From NCBI RefSeq assembly GCF_000955955.1, contig NZ_JYJG01000094.1, positions 1 through 24,291 of the forward strand: 24,291 nt of DNA, read 5' to 3'. Positions 7,898 to 14,622 of the stretch are shown here, one piece after another (position 1 is the first letter of the stretch; each line of letters opens with the position of its first letter). A model generated the notes under the pieces. It was not told where the DNA came from, did no database searches, and worked only from the letters and a program-made list of their open reading frames with translations. Source of the stretch: Lentzea aerocolonigenes (lineage in GTDB: Bacteria; Actinomycetota; Actinomycetes; Mycobacteriales; Pseudonocardiaceae). Position numbers and translations under genes: made by a program.

Positions 7898-8608
7898 TCA
7901 GACGCCCGCGTACTGGCGGATCCAGGAGCGGTAGGCGCCGACGTGGGTGTAGTTGGAGCGGGTCGAGCGGTCCGAGGTGGAGGCGACGCCGACCTGCTTG
8001 CCGTTCGCGCTGAACATCGGGCCGCCGGAGTCACCGCCCGCCGCGATGCCGTCGACGCGCGTGACGGACACCGCGCGGCCGCCGCGGTAGTCCTGGCCGT
8101 TGACGGACGTGACGCGGGTGTTCGCGACCTTCAGGTACCGCGACTGGCAGTTGATCTCCGGCTGGTTGGTGCAGGTGGCGCCCCAGCCGTAGAGCTTGGC
8201 GTTCTGGCCGACCGCCACGTCCGACGTCGTGCCGAGCGGGGAGAACGGCGTGTTCAACGTCGTGTTGACCTTGACCAGGGCCAGGTCGACGGACGGGTGC
8301 TTGATGATCTGGGTGCCGGTCACGAACTGGCCGCCGGACGTCTGGTCCAGGCTGCCGACGCGGAACGTGTACGTGCCGGACGAGGCCACGCAGTGCTCAG
8401 CGGTCAGGATCCACTGAGGTGCGATCTTCGTCGCGGAGCAGTTCTCACGGCCGTTCACGAACAAACGGGCCGCGTAGGGGAAGTTCGACGCGTTGCCGCC
8501 GCCGATGATCATCGGCGACATGTCCGGCTCGTCCGGAGCGGCAGAAGCGACGGGGGCGAGGGTGAGCGCTGCCAGGAAAGCGCCCGCGATCGCGGTCAGA
8601 ACACGCAT
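7898..8608 (-). CDS. Secreted trypsin-like serine protease (S1 family)
   Basis: A 236-residue chymotrypsin-fold protease with the full catalytic triad: His72 in LTAEHC, Asp108 in SVDLALVK and Ser194 in GGDSGGP. The signal peptide ends at about residue 23 (VASA). A short propeptide (APDEPDMSPM) precedes the mature amino end IIGG at residue 34, so activation by cleavage is expected. Cysteines at CSATK, EHC, TCTNQPEINC suggest disulfides. The S1 pocket segment around GIAAGGDSGG lacks the DS..GD pattern of true trypsins, so the specificity is uncertain. The ATG at 8608 follows GAGGTGA 7 nt upstream. It is monocistronic with its own hairpin terminator. Likely role: extracellular protein degradation. 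Confidence 0.92.
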   Translation of the reverse strand: MRVLTAIAGAFLAALTLAPVASAAPDEPDMSPMIIGGGNASNFPYAARLFVNGRENCSATKIAPQWILTAEHCVASSGTYTFRVGSLDQTSGGQFVTGTQIIKHPSVDLALVKVNTTLNTPFSPLGTTSDVAVGQNAKLYGWGATCTNQPEINCQSRYLKVANTRVTSVNGQDYRGGRAVSVTRVDGIAAGGDSGGPMFSANGKQVGVASTSDRSTRSNYTHVGAYRSWIRQYAGV

Positions 8609-8690
8609 GGTTGGTCACCTCGTGAGTGCAGGGAGTGGTTAAGCAACCACGCACAGCTTCACCCGGTCGTGTGACCGTGACCACCCTCCG

Positions 8691-9098
8691 TTAGTCGGCT
8701 TTGTCACCTTCGTTCACATCTTCCAGACCCATCGCCCACTGGCGACCGTCGCGCGTGAACAGCAGCACGAGCACCACGACGCAGAAGATGCCGCCCAGCG
8801 AGCCGAGCAACTGTTGCTCCGACGGCCCGTACGCGTACCAAGCACAGCCGAGCAGCAGCAGCTGCGTGACGATCACGGGCGTGCGCGCGCCGTGGTGGCC
8901 GCGGAACAACATCACCGACGCGAAGATCACCCCGCCGAACCACAGCACGAGCACGCCGGCCGCACCGAGGATCGGGCCACCGGAAGCCGCGCCCTGGATC
9001 ACCCGTACGACGAGCGCGACGGCCAGCGCGATACCGCCCAGGCCCTGCAGAAAAGTGAGCGCGGCGGCGGCGCGGACCGAAGGCGGTGCAGTGGTCAC
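8691..9098 (-). CDS. Small integral membrane protein, hypothetical
   Basis: A 135-residue protein with about four hydrophobic helices: AAALTFLQGLGGIALAVALV, GAAGVLVLWFGGVIFASVML, PVIVTQLLLLGCAWYAYG and SLGGIFCVVVLVLLF. The C-terminus is charged. The GTG at 9098 is chosen because GGAAAGG lies 6 nt upstream; an upstream in-frame GTG at 9131 has no such site. The topology resembles many actinobacterial four-helix membrane proteins of unknown function. It stands alone, divergent from the lipid-kinase gene. Confidence 0.75.
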   Translation of the reverse strand: MTTAPPSVRAAAALTFLQGLGGIALAVALVVRVIQGAASGGPILGAAGVLVLWFGGVIFASVMLFRGHHGARTPVIVTQLLLLGCAWYAYGPSEQQLLGSLGGIFCVVVLVLLFTRDGRQWAMGLEDVNEGDKAD

Positions 9099-9349
9099 GG
9101 GAGACCTTTCCTCACGTTCTGTACTGGTCACGGATCGTAGGCCACCCGGTCGGAGGTCTCGCCGAGCACGTCCGGCGATGGAAGATCAAGGGGCCTTCAG
9201 CGAGCCGGCGGTCGTCCGGGGTGCACTCGTCTGCGAGGCGCACGCGGAGCTAGCGGAAGGGAGATTTGGGCCACTTTCGTGAGGCTGGAGCCACCCTTAG
9301 GGAGGACATGCGCGCGGCTGACGGTCACGCACTGTCTTACTCTCAAGTA
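9099..9349 (+). other. Divergent intergenic region upstream of the lipid kinase
   Basis: A 251-bp spacer between the membrane protein and the kinase. TACTCT at 9338-9343, 6 nt before GTG 9350, is a plausible leaderless minus-10 element. A GGGAGG followed by ATG at 9308 offers an alternative upstream start for the kinase. GCACT (9329-9333) and AGTGC (9349-9353) form an inverted repeat that brackets the minus-10 and could be an operator, but it is short. No RNA gene or long repeat was seen. Confidence 0.35.
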
Positions 9350-10291
9350 GTGCGCGCTCTTCTCGTGGTGAACCCGCAGGCGACTACAACAACGCCGGCG
9401 GGCCGTGACGTATTGGCGCACGCGCTCGCGAGCGACGTGAAGCTGGAGATCGTCGAGACCTCCTACCGAGGCCATGCCGCAGACGCTGCGAGCAAGGCGG
9501 CGGAGGACGGGTTCGACCTGGTCATCGCCCACGGCGGCGACGGCACGGTGAACGAGGTCGTCAACGGCATCCTGCGCGGCGGCCCCCGCCCGAACAAGCC
9601 GATGCTGGGCGTCGTGCCCGGCGGTTCGGCCAACGTCTTCGCGGGCGCGCTCGGCATTCCGCGCGACCCCGTCGAGGCCACGCATGTCCTGCTGCAGGCG
9701 ATCGAGCACGGCACCAAGCGCCGGATCGGGCTCGGTCAGGTCTTCGCGGACGTCGTCGAGGGCGGCAAGGGCCGCTGGTTCACCTTCAACGCGGGCATGG
9801 GCCTCGACGCCGACGTCGTCGCGGGCGTGGAACGCAAGCGCGCCAAGGGCCGCAACGCGAGCCCCACTCTCTATCTCGCCGTCGCGCTGAGGGCTTACGC
9901 GCAGAACGTGCGCAAACCGCAGCACTTCACCGTCGAGGTTCCGGGCGAGGCGCCGTTCAACGACGTCGGCATGGTGTTCGTGTCGAACACGGACCCGTGG
10001 ACCTACTTCGGCGACAAGGCGATCCAGCTCAACCCGAGCACGTCGTTCGACGGCGGACTCGGCCTGAGTGCGCTGAAGACCCTTCGCGTTCCCACCGTCG
10101 GGCGCTACGTCGCCCAGATCCTCGCGACGGGCAATCCGAAGAGCGGGAATCTCGTTCGGCGTGACGACGTGGGTTATGTCAGAGTGAAGTGCGAGGAGCC
10201 CGCCAACCTCCAGGTCGACGGTGATTTCCTCGGCAGGACGACTGCAGTGGAGTTCCGAGCAGTCCCCGACGCGTTGACTGTTGCCGTATAA
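9350..10291 (+). CDS. Diacylglycerol kinase family lipid kinase
   Basis: A 313-residue protein of the DAGK catalytic (NAD-kinase-like) fold. The nucleotide-binding motif AHGGDGTVNEVVNG occurs near residue 60, then VPGGSANVFAGALGIP, the FNAGMGLDADVV segment and the C-terminal NLQVDGDFLG. It would phosphorylate diacylglycerol or a related lipid, supplying phosphatidic acid at the membrane; family inference only. GTG at 9350 is chosen because the protein family starts at RALLVVNPQ and TACTCT is correctly placed for a leaderless mRNA. ATG at 9308 would add 14 residues without family support. It lies just upstream of whiB1, as does a similar gene in mycobacteria. The small-molecule substrate cannot be settled from sequence. 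Confidence 0.87.
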   Translation: MRALLVVNPQATTTTPAGRDVLAHALASDVKLEIVETSYRGHAADAASKAAEDGFDLVIAHGGDGTVNEVVNGILRGGPRPNKPMLGVVPGGSANVFAGALGIPRDPVEATHVLLQAIEHGTKRRIGLGQVFADVVEGGKGRWFTFNAGMGLDADVVAGVERKRAKGRNASPTLYLAVALRAYAQNVRKPQHFTVEVPGEAPFNDVGMVFVSNTDPWTYFGDKAIQLNPSTSFDGGLGLSALKTLRVPTVGRYVAQILATGNPKSGNLVRRDDVGYVRVKCEEPANLQVDGDFLGRTTAVEFRAVPDALTVAV

Positions 10292-10404
10292 GCAACTTGA
10301 CAGTCCGTGATCGGTTCGTGACCGTCTCGGTACCCACCCGGGATGTACTGCAGTCGAGTGACAGCAGAGCGTGAAACCCCAGGTGAACGCTGTCGATCTT
10401 TTGG

Positions 10405-10418
10405 GTGAGTTCACTCAC
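10405..10418. promoter_or_regulatory. Crp/cAMP receptor-type site 1 upstream of whiB1
   Basis: GTGAGTTCACTCAC is an exact match to the GTGA-N6-TCAC Crp half-site pair and lies in a longer palindrome, 10404-10419. It sits upstream of a TTGACA hexamer at 10437-10442, the position expected for activation. Confidence 0.65.
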
Positions 10419-10436
10419 CGGGTCAGTGCTAACCCC

Positions 10437-10442
10437 TTGACA
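10437..10442 (+). promoter_or_regulatory. whiB1: Probable whiB1 promoter minus-35 element (TTGACA)
   Basis: A consensus TTGACA lies between the two Crp-type sites. The region 17-18 nt downstream (AGCATT / GCATTC, 10460-10466) is a weak minus-10 that lies inside Crp site 2. A start near 10472 would leave a leader of about 65 nt before the whiB1 ATG. Confidence 0.45.
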
Positions 10443-10454
10443 TCCCAGCCGTTC

Positions 10455-10468
10455 GTGAAAGCATTCAC
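10455..10468. promoter_or_regulatory. Crp/cAMP receptor-type site 2 overlapping the whiB1 minus-10 region
   Basis: GTGAAAGCATTCAC is a second exact GTGA-N6-TCAC match, centred 50 bp downstream of site 1. It overlaps the expected minus-10 region, so binding here should repress. Confidence 0.65.
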
Positions 10469-10538
10469 AAGCACCCCAAAACGACCGCTGACAACCGGCG
10501 TGCCCTTGTGCGCGCCCACTCGCTGAGGAGTAGTTCCA

Positions 10539-10793
10539 ATGGACTGGCGCCACCGCGCGATCTGCCGCGACGAGGACCCCGAGCTGTTCTTCCCCGTTGG
10601 GAACAGTGGTCCCGCGCTGCTTCAGATCGCCGAGGCGAAGACCGTCTGCCGTCGCTGCCCCGTCGTTTCCGACTGCCTCGCGTGGGCGCTCGAGAGCGGC
10701 CAGGACGCCGGCGTCTGGGGCGGGATGAGCGAAGACGAGCGTCGCGCTCTCAAGCGCCGCAACGCCCGCACGCGGGCCCGCAGCAACGCCTGA
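10539..10793 (+). CDS. whiB1: WhiB1-type iron-sulfur transcription factor
   Basis: An 84-residue Wbl protein nearly the same length and sequence as mycobacterial WhiB1. The four cluster-ligating cysteines are Cys9, Cys37, Cys40 and Cys46 (CRDEDPELFFP at the start, VCRRCPVVSDC in the middle). The GVWGGMSEDER turn follows, and then the basic DNA-binding tail ALKRRNARTRARS. In M. tuberculosis, WhiB1 carries a nitric-oxide-sensitive [4Fe-4S] cluster, binds the sigma-A C-terminal domain and is essential. ATG at 10539 follows GAGGAG 8 nt upstream. The promoter region carries two Crp-type sites and the gene ends in a strong bidirectional terminator shared with pdtaS, so it is monocistronic. Confidence 0.97.
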   Translation: MDWRHRAICRDEDPELFFPVGNSGPALLQIAEAKTVCRRCPVVSDCLAWALESGQDAGVWGGMSEDERRALKRRNARTRARSNA

Positions 10794-10820
10794 GCAGGCA
10801 GTTAGCCGCGAACAAGCCAT

Positions 10821-10864
10821 AAAGAAGAAGCCCGACACCGTGCCAGGTGTCGGGCTTTTTCTTT
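10821..10864. terminator. Bidirectional Rho-independent terminator between whiB1 and pdtaS
   Basis: AAGCCCGACACC (10828-10839) pairs perfectly with GGTGTCGGGCTT (10846-10857) around a 6-nt loop. The A-rich left flank and T-rich right flank extend the stem to about 19 bp with one G-U pair. U-rich tracts occur on both strands, so it can end both the rightward whiB1 and the leftward pdtaS transcripts. It is the clearest intrinsic terminator in the window. Confidence 0.9.
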
Positions 10865-10933
10865 GTTTGCACACCCTCCCGCATGACCACGTGAGACCGC
10901 TGAGGCTGGTCGTCACGTGTGCACGGCGTTAGT

Positions 10934-12412
10934 TTAGCGCCGCCCTCTGAGCGGCACGCGCAGGACCGCCTCTGTACCGCCTCGAGGCCTGCGCCGCAAG
11001 CTCAACGAGCCTCTCAATTCGGAATCGACAAGGGTCCGAACGATCTGCAAACCGAGACGATCGGTCCGCTCCAGGGAGAAACCGGGCGGAAGCCCCTTGC
11101 CGTCGTCGGTGATCGACACGTCGAGCCATTTGGCGGACCTCTCGGAGTGCACGACGACCTCCCCGCGCTGGCCAGGGGCGTAAGCGTGCTCGAACGCGTT
11201 CTGCACGAGCTCGGTCAGCACCATCACCAGCGGGGTCGCGATCTCGGCCGGAACCACTCCGAACCCACCCTCGCGGCGCACGCTCACCTGGGTCTCGGTG
11301 ACCGCCACGTCGCTCATCATCGGGATCACCTTGTCGACCACGTCGTCAAGATCGACTCGCTCGTCCACGGACATCGACAACGTCTCGTGAACCAGTGCGA
11401 TGGAAGTCACACGGCGGACCGACTCGGCCAGCGCCTCCTTGGCCTCCGGGTTGCTCAACCTGCGGCTTTGCAGCCTCAGCAGGGCCGCGACGGTCTGCAA
11501 GTTGTTCTTCACCCGATGGTGGATCTCGCGGATCGTGGCGTCCTTCGACATCAACGCACGGTCGCGCCGGCGCACCTCGGTGACGTCCCGGCACAGCACG
11601 ATCGCGCCCGCCGCCTGCCCGCGCGGCCTCAGCGGCAGCGCGCGGAACAGCACCGCGGCGCCGCGCCGTGACTCGGCCTCCATGCGCATCGACGGCTTGC
11701 CTTCGAGGGCGAGCCTGATGCGTTGAGCGACCTCGGTGGCGTCGAACGGATCGCCGATGAGGCTGCGGGTCAACGGGGCGAGGTGCACGCCGACGAGATC
11801 CGACGCGTGCCCCATGCGGTGATACGCCGACAGCGCGTTCGGCGACGCGAAAACCACCGCGCCGGACGGGTCGAGCCTGATCAGGCCGTCGCCGACGCGC
11901 GGGCTGGTGTGCACGTCCGGAGATGGTTCGGGCGCCGGGAACGTGCCGTCCGCGATCATCTGACACAGGTCGGCGGCACTGCCGAGGTACGAGATCTCCA
12001 ACGGCGACGGCACGCGCGGGACGGCCAGGTTCGTGCTGCGGCTCAGCACCGCGATGACCTGGGTGCCCAGTCGCACCGGGATGGTTTCGCGCCGCACCGG
12101 CACGCCCAGGTGCCAGCGCGGGTCCTCCTCGCGGCAGATCCGCGACTCGTCCATCGCCCGGCGCAGTTGCGGGTGCTCCTCGGAGTCCACCTCGCTGCCG
12201 ACCACGTCCTCGGGGTGAGCCGTCGGCGCCGTCGTCGGACGGGCCTGGGCGACGCAGAGGAACTTGTCGCCGTCCTGCGGCACCCACATGTTGAAGTCCG
12301 CGAACGACAGGTCGGAGAGGAGTTGCCACTCCGCGACCACCAGCTGCAGGTGATCGACAGCGACGCCGGAGAGCTTGGTGTGCTCGGCCAGCAGGTCCGT
12401 GAGCGTGCTCAG
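10934..12412 (-). CDS. pdtaS: Sensor histidine kinase PdtaS
   Basis: A 492-residue soluble sensor kinase. It has an N-terminal GAF-like domain (about residues 1-150, beginning STLTDLLAEHT), a PAS-like domain (about 165-285), a HisKA_2 dimerisation domain with EIHHRVKNNLQTVAALLRLQSRR (His298/His299; one is the phosphorylation site) and an HATPase domain with ELVQNAFEHA, DDGKGLPPGF and GLQIVRTLV. No transmembrane segments are seen, consistent with the cytosolic mycobacterial enzyme. There it phosphorylates the ANTAR regulator PdtaR, which binds nascent RNA; pdtaR is not in this window. Similarity to the M. tuberculosis protein begins at STL, immediately after a CTG codon at 12412 with GGAGG 4 nt upstream. 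No ATG, GTG or TTG is in frame nearby, so a CTG start is the best reading. It is divergent from the bL37 gene by 53 bp. Confidence 0.93.
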   Translation of the reverse strand: MSTLTDLLAEHTKLSGVAVDHLQLVVAEWQLLSDLSFADFNMWVPQDGDKFLCVAQARPTTAPTAHPEDVVGSEVDSEEHPQLRRAMDESRICREEDPRWHLGVPVRRETIPVRLGTQVIAVLSRSTNLAVPRVPSPLEISYLGSAADLCQMIADGTFPAPEPSPDVHTSPRVGDGLIRLDPSGAVVFASPNALSAYHRMGHASDLVGVHLAPLTRSLIGDPFDATEVAQRIRLALEGKPSMRMEAESRRGAAVLFRALPLRPRGQAAGAIVLCRDVTEVRRRDRALMSKDATIREIHHRVKNNLQTVAALLRLQSRRLSNPEAKEALAESVRRVTSIALVHETLSMSVDERVDLDDVVDKVIPMMSDVAVTETQVSVRREGGFGVVPAEIATPLVMVLTELVQNAFEHAYAPGQRGEVVVHSERSAKWLDVSITDDGKGLPPGFSLERTDRLGLQIVRTLVDSELRGSLSLRRRPRGGTEAVLRVPLRGRR

Positions 12413-12465
12413 AACTCCTCCATGAGAAAATGGTCGGTGAAGCAGTCTGATCCTAGGAGAAACCC
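12413..12465. promoter_or_regulatory. 53-bp divergent spacer between pdtaS and the bL37 gene
   Basis: Both start regions are packed into 53 bp. The plus-strand AGGAGA (12455-12460) is the bL37 ribosome binding site and the minus-strand GGAGGAG serves pdtaS. Promoters for the two genes must overlap each other or lie inside the opposite gene; I cannot place minus-10 boxes with confidence. Confidence 0.4.
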
Positions 12466-12540
12466 ATGTCGAAGCGTGCTCGCAAGCGCCGCGACCGCAA
12501 AAAGGGCGGCGCCAACCGAGGCAAGCGCCCCAACGCCTGA
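12466..12540 (+). CDS. Ribosomal protein bL37 (24 residues)
   Basis: A 24-codon gene: ATG at 12466, TGA at 12538-12540, with AGGAGA 5 nt upstream. The product begins MSKRARKRRDRKKGG and ends GKRPNA. It is almost entirely Lys/Arg with the RKRRDRK and GKRPNA blocks of bL37, the small actinobacterial large-subunit protein found in Mycobacterium smegmatis ribosome structures, where it also has 24 residues and sits in 23S rRNA near domain I helices. It should act as an RNA-filling peptide in the 50S subunit. A classical terminator follows within 9 nt, so the unit is one tiny monocistronic gene, divergent from pdtaS. The match is from memory of the family sequence. The ribosome binding site, ATG, basic composition and terminator are directly visible. 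Confidence 0.88.
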   Translation: MSKRARKRRDRKKGGANRGKRPNA

Positions 12541-12548
12541 GTGCTGCG

Positions 12549-12590
12549 AAAAGGCCTGGACACCACCACGGTGACCAGGCCTTTTTGTCT
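12549..12590 (+). terminator. Rho-independent terminator after the bL37 gene
   Basis: AAAAGGCCTGG (12549-12559) pairs with CCAGGCCTTTT (12575-12585) around a 15-nt loop and runs into TTGTCTTCT. It starts 8 nt after the bL37 stop. The A-rich 5' arm means it could also end the leftward rsrA transcript that stops at 12604. Confidence 0.85.
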
Positions 12591-12603
12591 TCTCTGAGGT
12601 GCG

Positions 12604-12864
12604 TCAGCCCTCGGTGCGGATCTCCACGATCGTGGCTCGGATGCGCGCCTTCAGGTCCGACGGGGCGAGATCCCCGCCGCACTTGCGCGCGAGCAGCGCC
12701 TTGAGGTGCTCCTCCAGCCCGAACTGCTCCAGGCACGGATGGCACTCGTCGAGGTGCGTCTGCAGTGCTTGGCGACGGGTCTGGTCGCATTCCTGGTCCA
12801 GGAACAGCCAGACCTCGCTCAGCACCTCTGAGCAGTCGGTGTCGTGGGGTTCGCCGCAGTTCAT
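12604..12864 (-). CDS. rsrA: Zinc-binding anti-sigma factor RsrA (mycothiol system)
   Basis: An 86-residue ZAS-type redox-sensitive anti-sigma factor. The metal and redox ligands are Cys11, His37, Cys41 and Cys44 (motif HLDECHPC), the same positions as in Streptomyces coelicolor RsrA; Cys3 and Cys26 are extra. Under reducing conditions it holds SigR; disulfide stress oxidises the cysteines, ejects zinc and frees SigR. The ATG at 12864 overlaps the sigR stop in an ATGA junction, so translation is coupled and the pair is stoichiometric. Mycobacterial RshA is the counterpart. Confidence 0.95.
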   Translation of the reverse strand: MNCGEPHDTDCSEVLSEVWLFLDQECDQTRRQALQTHLDECHPCLEQFGLEEHLKALLARKCGGDLAPSDLKARIRATIVEIRTEG

Positions 12865-13466
12865 GACGCGTCTCCGTTGCTTCCTCGGAGGAAACCACGC
12901 TCGCGGGCGACGTCCGCCAGCATGTCGCGGAGCTGGCGACGGCCCCGGTGCAACCGGGACATCACCGTGCCGATCGGGGTGCCCATGATGTCTGCGATCT
13001 CCTTGTACGCGAAGCCTTCGACATCGGCGAGGTAGACCGCGATCCGGAACTCCTCCGGCAACCGCTGCAATGCTTCCTTGACGTCGCTGTCGGGCAGGTT
13101 GTCGAGTGCCTCGACCTCGGCGCTGCGCAGCCCGGACGAGGTGTGGCTCTCCGCCTGCGCCAGCTGCCAGTCCGTGATCTCGTCGGTCGGCTGCTGGATG
13201 GGCTGGCGCTGCTTCTTGCGGTAGCCGTTGATGTACGTGTTCGTCAGGATCCGGTACAGCCAGGCCTTGAGGTTCGTGCCCTCCGAGAAGGACGCGAACG
13301 CCGAGTAGGCCTTGAGGAACGTCTCCTGCACCAGGTCCTCGGCATCGGCCGGGTTGCGCGTCATGCGCAGGGCCGCCGAGTACAGCTGGTCGAGCATCGG
13401 CATGGCGTCGCGCTCGAACCGCGCGGCTCGCTCCGCCGTCGTCTCCGTCGTGCCGGTGGCGGGCAC
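12861..13466 (-). CDS. sigR: Sigma factor SigR/SigH (thiol-oxidative stress ECF sigma factor), short form
   Basis: A 201-residue ECF sigma factor in the form starting at GTG 13466. Region 2 contains [38 protein letters not shown] and [25 protein letters not shown]. Region 4 contains [44 protein letters not shown]. Both are almost identical to S. coelicolor SigR and M. tuberculosis SigH. It directs transcription of thioredoxin, mycothiol and proteolysis genes after thiol oxidation. The frame continues upstream to ATG 13526 (20 more residues) and GTG 13547 (27 more). GTG 13466 is chosen for the short form because GGGAAGGGAG ends 4 nt before it and the known family members begin near here. The longer starts may give an unstable SigR-prime isoform. 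rsrA overlaps the stop codon. Confidence 0.93.
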   Translation of the reverse strand: MPATGTTETTAERAARFERDAMPMLDQLYSAALRMTRNPADAEDLVQETFLKAYSAFASFSEGTNLKAWLYRILTNTYINGYRKKQRQPIQQPTDEITDWQLAQAESHTSSGLRSAEVEALDNLPDSDVKEALQRLPEEFRIAVYLADVEGFAYKEIADIMGTPIGTVMSRLHRGRRQLRDMLADVARERGFLRGSNGDAS

Positions 13467-13523
13467 CGCGCTCCCTTCCCACTGGTTCTGGGTCGGGACC
13501 GACAATACGCGGGGCCGCTCGAG

Positions 13524-13526
13524 CAT
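13524..13526 (-). other. Alternative upstream start of a long SigR isoform
   Basis: An in-frame ATG at 13526-13524 would add 20 residues ([20 protein letters not shown]) to SigR. It lies about 22-25 nt downstream of the minus-10 GTT of the predicted SigR-dependent promoter, so a transcript from that promoter would include it. A GTG at 13547 would lie at or upstream of that transcript's start. Confidence 0.5.
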
Positions 13527-13547
13527 GTTCGTCACCACGTCCCTCAC

Positions 13548-13574
13548 AACAACAGAGGTGCTGGTAGTAATTCC
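13548..13574 (-). promoter_or_regulatory. SigR-dependent autoregulatory promoter of sigR-rsrA
   Basis: On the minus strand GGAAT (13574-13570) is followed by GTT at 13553-13551 (16-nt spacer) and again at 13550-13548 (19-nt spacer). This brackets the published SigR consensus GGAAT-N18/19-GTT and the SigH form with 16-17 nt spacers. It directly precedes sigR, as in Streptomyces and mycobacteria, where the operon activates itself. The minus-35 lies 3 bp from the start codon of the divergent ybaK gene. Confidence 0.75.
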
Positions 13575-13576
13575 GC

Positions 13577-14053
13577 ATGGCCGGACGTGGGACGCCCGCC
13601 ACAGCGCTGCTGGACAAGCAGCGGGTGGCGCACACCTTGCACTCGTACGAGCACGACCCCCGCCACGAGTCCTACGGGCTGGAGGCGGCCGAGGCGCTCG
13701 GGCTGGTGCCCGGCCGCGTCTTCAAGACGCTCGTGGCCGAAGTGGACGGCAAGCTCGCGGTCGGCGTCGTCCCGGTGACGTCGCAACTGGACCTGAAGGG
13801 TCTGGCGGCTGCTCTCCAGGGCAAGAAGGCGAAGATGGCCGTGGTCGCCGACGCGGAACGCGCGACGGGCTACGTCGCGGGCGGGATTTCCCCGCTGGGA
13901 CAGAAGAAGCGGTTGCCGGTCGTCATCGACTCGTCGGCCCTGGAGTTCGAGACGGTGTTCTGCAGTGCCGGCAGGCGTGGGCTCGAAGTCGAGATCACGC
14001 CTGCCGAACTGGTTCGGCTGACTTCGGCAGTGGTGGCGTCGATCAGCGCTTAG
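13577..14053 (+). CDS. ybaK: Cys-tRNA(Pro)/Cys-tRNA(Cys) deacylase YbaK
   Basis: A 158-residue single-domain editing protein of the YbaK/ProX family, which hydrolyses mischarged Cys-tRNA(Pro) in trans to prolyl-tRNA synthetase. The catalytic lysine is in [14 protein letters not shown] (about residue 50). The [35 protein letters not shown] stretch carries the conserved GYVAGGISP(L/F)G loop that recognises the aminoacyl ester. Length is normal. ATG at 13577 has no Shine-Dalgarno sequence; TAGTAA at 13565-13570 lies 6 nt upstream, so the mRNA may be leaderless. Its 5' edge abuts the SigR promoter of the divergent sigR operon. Its stop overlaps the convergent DUF4232 gene by 4 bp. Confidence 0.93.
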   Translation: MAGRGTPATALLDKQRVAHTLHSYEHDPRHESYGLEAAEALGLVPGRVFKTLVAEVDGKLAVGVVPVTSQLDLKGLAAALQGKKAKMAVVADAERATGYVAGGISPLGQKKRLPVVIDSSALEFETVFCSAGRRGLEVEITPAELVRLTSAVVASISA

Positions 14054-14538
14054 CCGACCGGCGGCGTCAGGTCTCCCACCCGGACGATCGTGCCGATGCT
14101 GGACGGCCACTTGACCAGCACCAGATCGCCCAGGCTGTTCTGGCCGGGCAGGTTGAACATCATGTACGCCGGTGTCACGGTCGGACCCTGGATCTCCGAA
14201 CCCACGTAGACGGCGGCCTCGTGGATCCCGCCGACCGGCACCTCGACGTAGTGCCCGGTCTGGCCGCCTGCCAGCGGGATGTTCATGTCCCGGCCCCCTG
14301 CGTCGAGGAAGCGCACGTTGCTGAGGCTGCCGCCGATCTTGCACGAGGCCCCCTCTGCGGGAGCGAACCTCATCCAGTGCGCCGTCGCGTTCGCCGACGG
14401 TTTGTTCATGCGGTGGGCGCTGATCACCAGGTCACTGCCGGTGCACCACGAGGTTTCCGCTTGGGCCGCAACGGTTCCCGTCACGGTCACAAGAGCTGCA
14501 CCGGCCAGCGCGACCGCGGTCCTGCCAAAGGTGTTCAA
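14050..14538 (-). CDS. Secreted DUF4232-domain protein
   Basis: A 162-residue exported protein. The start is TTG at 14538 with GGGGAG 6 nt upstream. A signal peptide follows (TFGRTAVALAGAALVTVTGTVAAQAE; cleavage near residue 27). The mature part has two conserved cysteines (SWCTGSDL and ASCKIGG) separated by an ANATAHWMRFAPAEG strand, and then GG-rich turns and AAVYV, which is the DUF4232 pattern of an immunoglobulin-like extracytoplasmic domain. The function of this family is unknown. The upstream region has an ECF-type promoter and a LacI-type palindrome. Longer in-frame starts exist but have no signal peptide at their end. Confidence 0.8.
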   Translation of the reverse strand: MNTFGRTAVALAGAALVTVTGTVAAQAETSWCTGSDLVISAHRMNKPSANATAHWMRFAPAEGASCKIGGSLSNVRFLDAGGRDMNIPLAGGQTGHYVEVPVGGIHEAAVYVGSEIQGPTVTPAYMMFNLPGQNSLGDLVLVKWPSSIGTIVRVGDLTPPVG

Positions 14539-14588
14539 GTGTTTCTCCCCAAGTGCGTCTCGTCCGGCAGGTCCCCTACATCCCTGGG

Positions 14589-14614
14589 AACGCCCGCGAT
14601 CCGCGGTCGGTTGC
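14589..14614 (-). promoter_or_regulatory. ECF-type promoter of the DUF4232 gene
   Basis: On the minus strand GCAACC (14614-14609) is followed after 16 nt by CGTT (14592-14589). AAC in the minus-35 and CGT in the minus-10 at this spacing are typical of ECF sigma factors (SigE class). A start near 14582 would give a leader of about 44 nt before the TTG codon. Extracytoplasmic stress control would suit a secreted protein, but this is pattern matching only. Confidence 0.4.
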
Positions 14615-14622
14615 ACCCGAAC

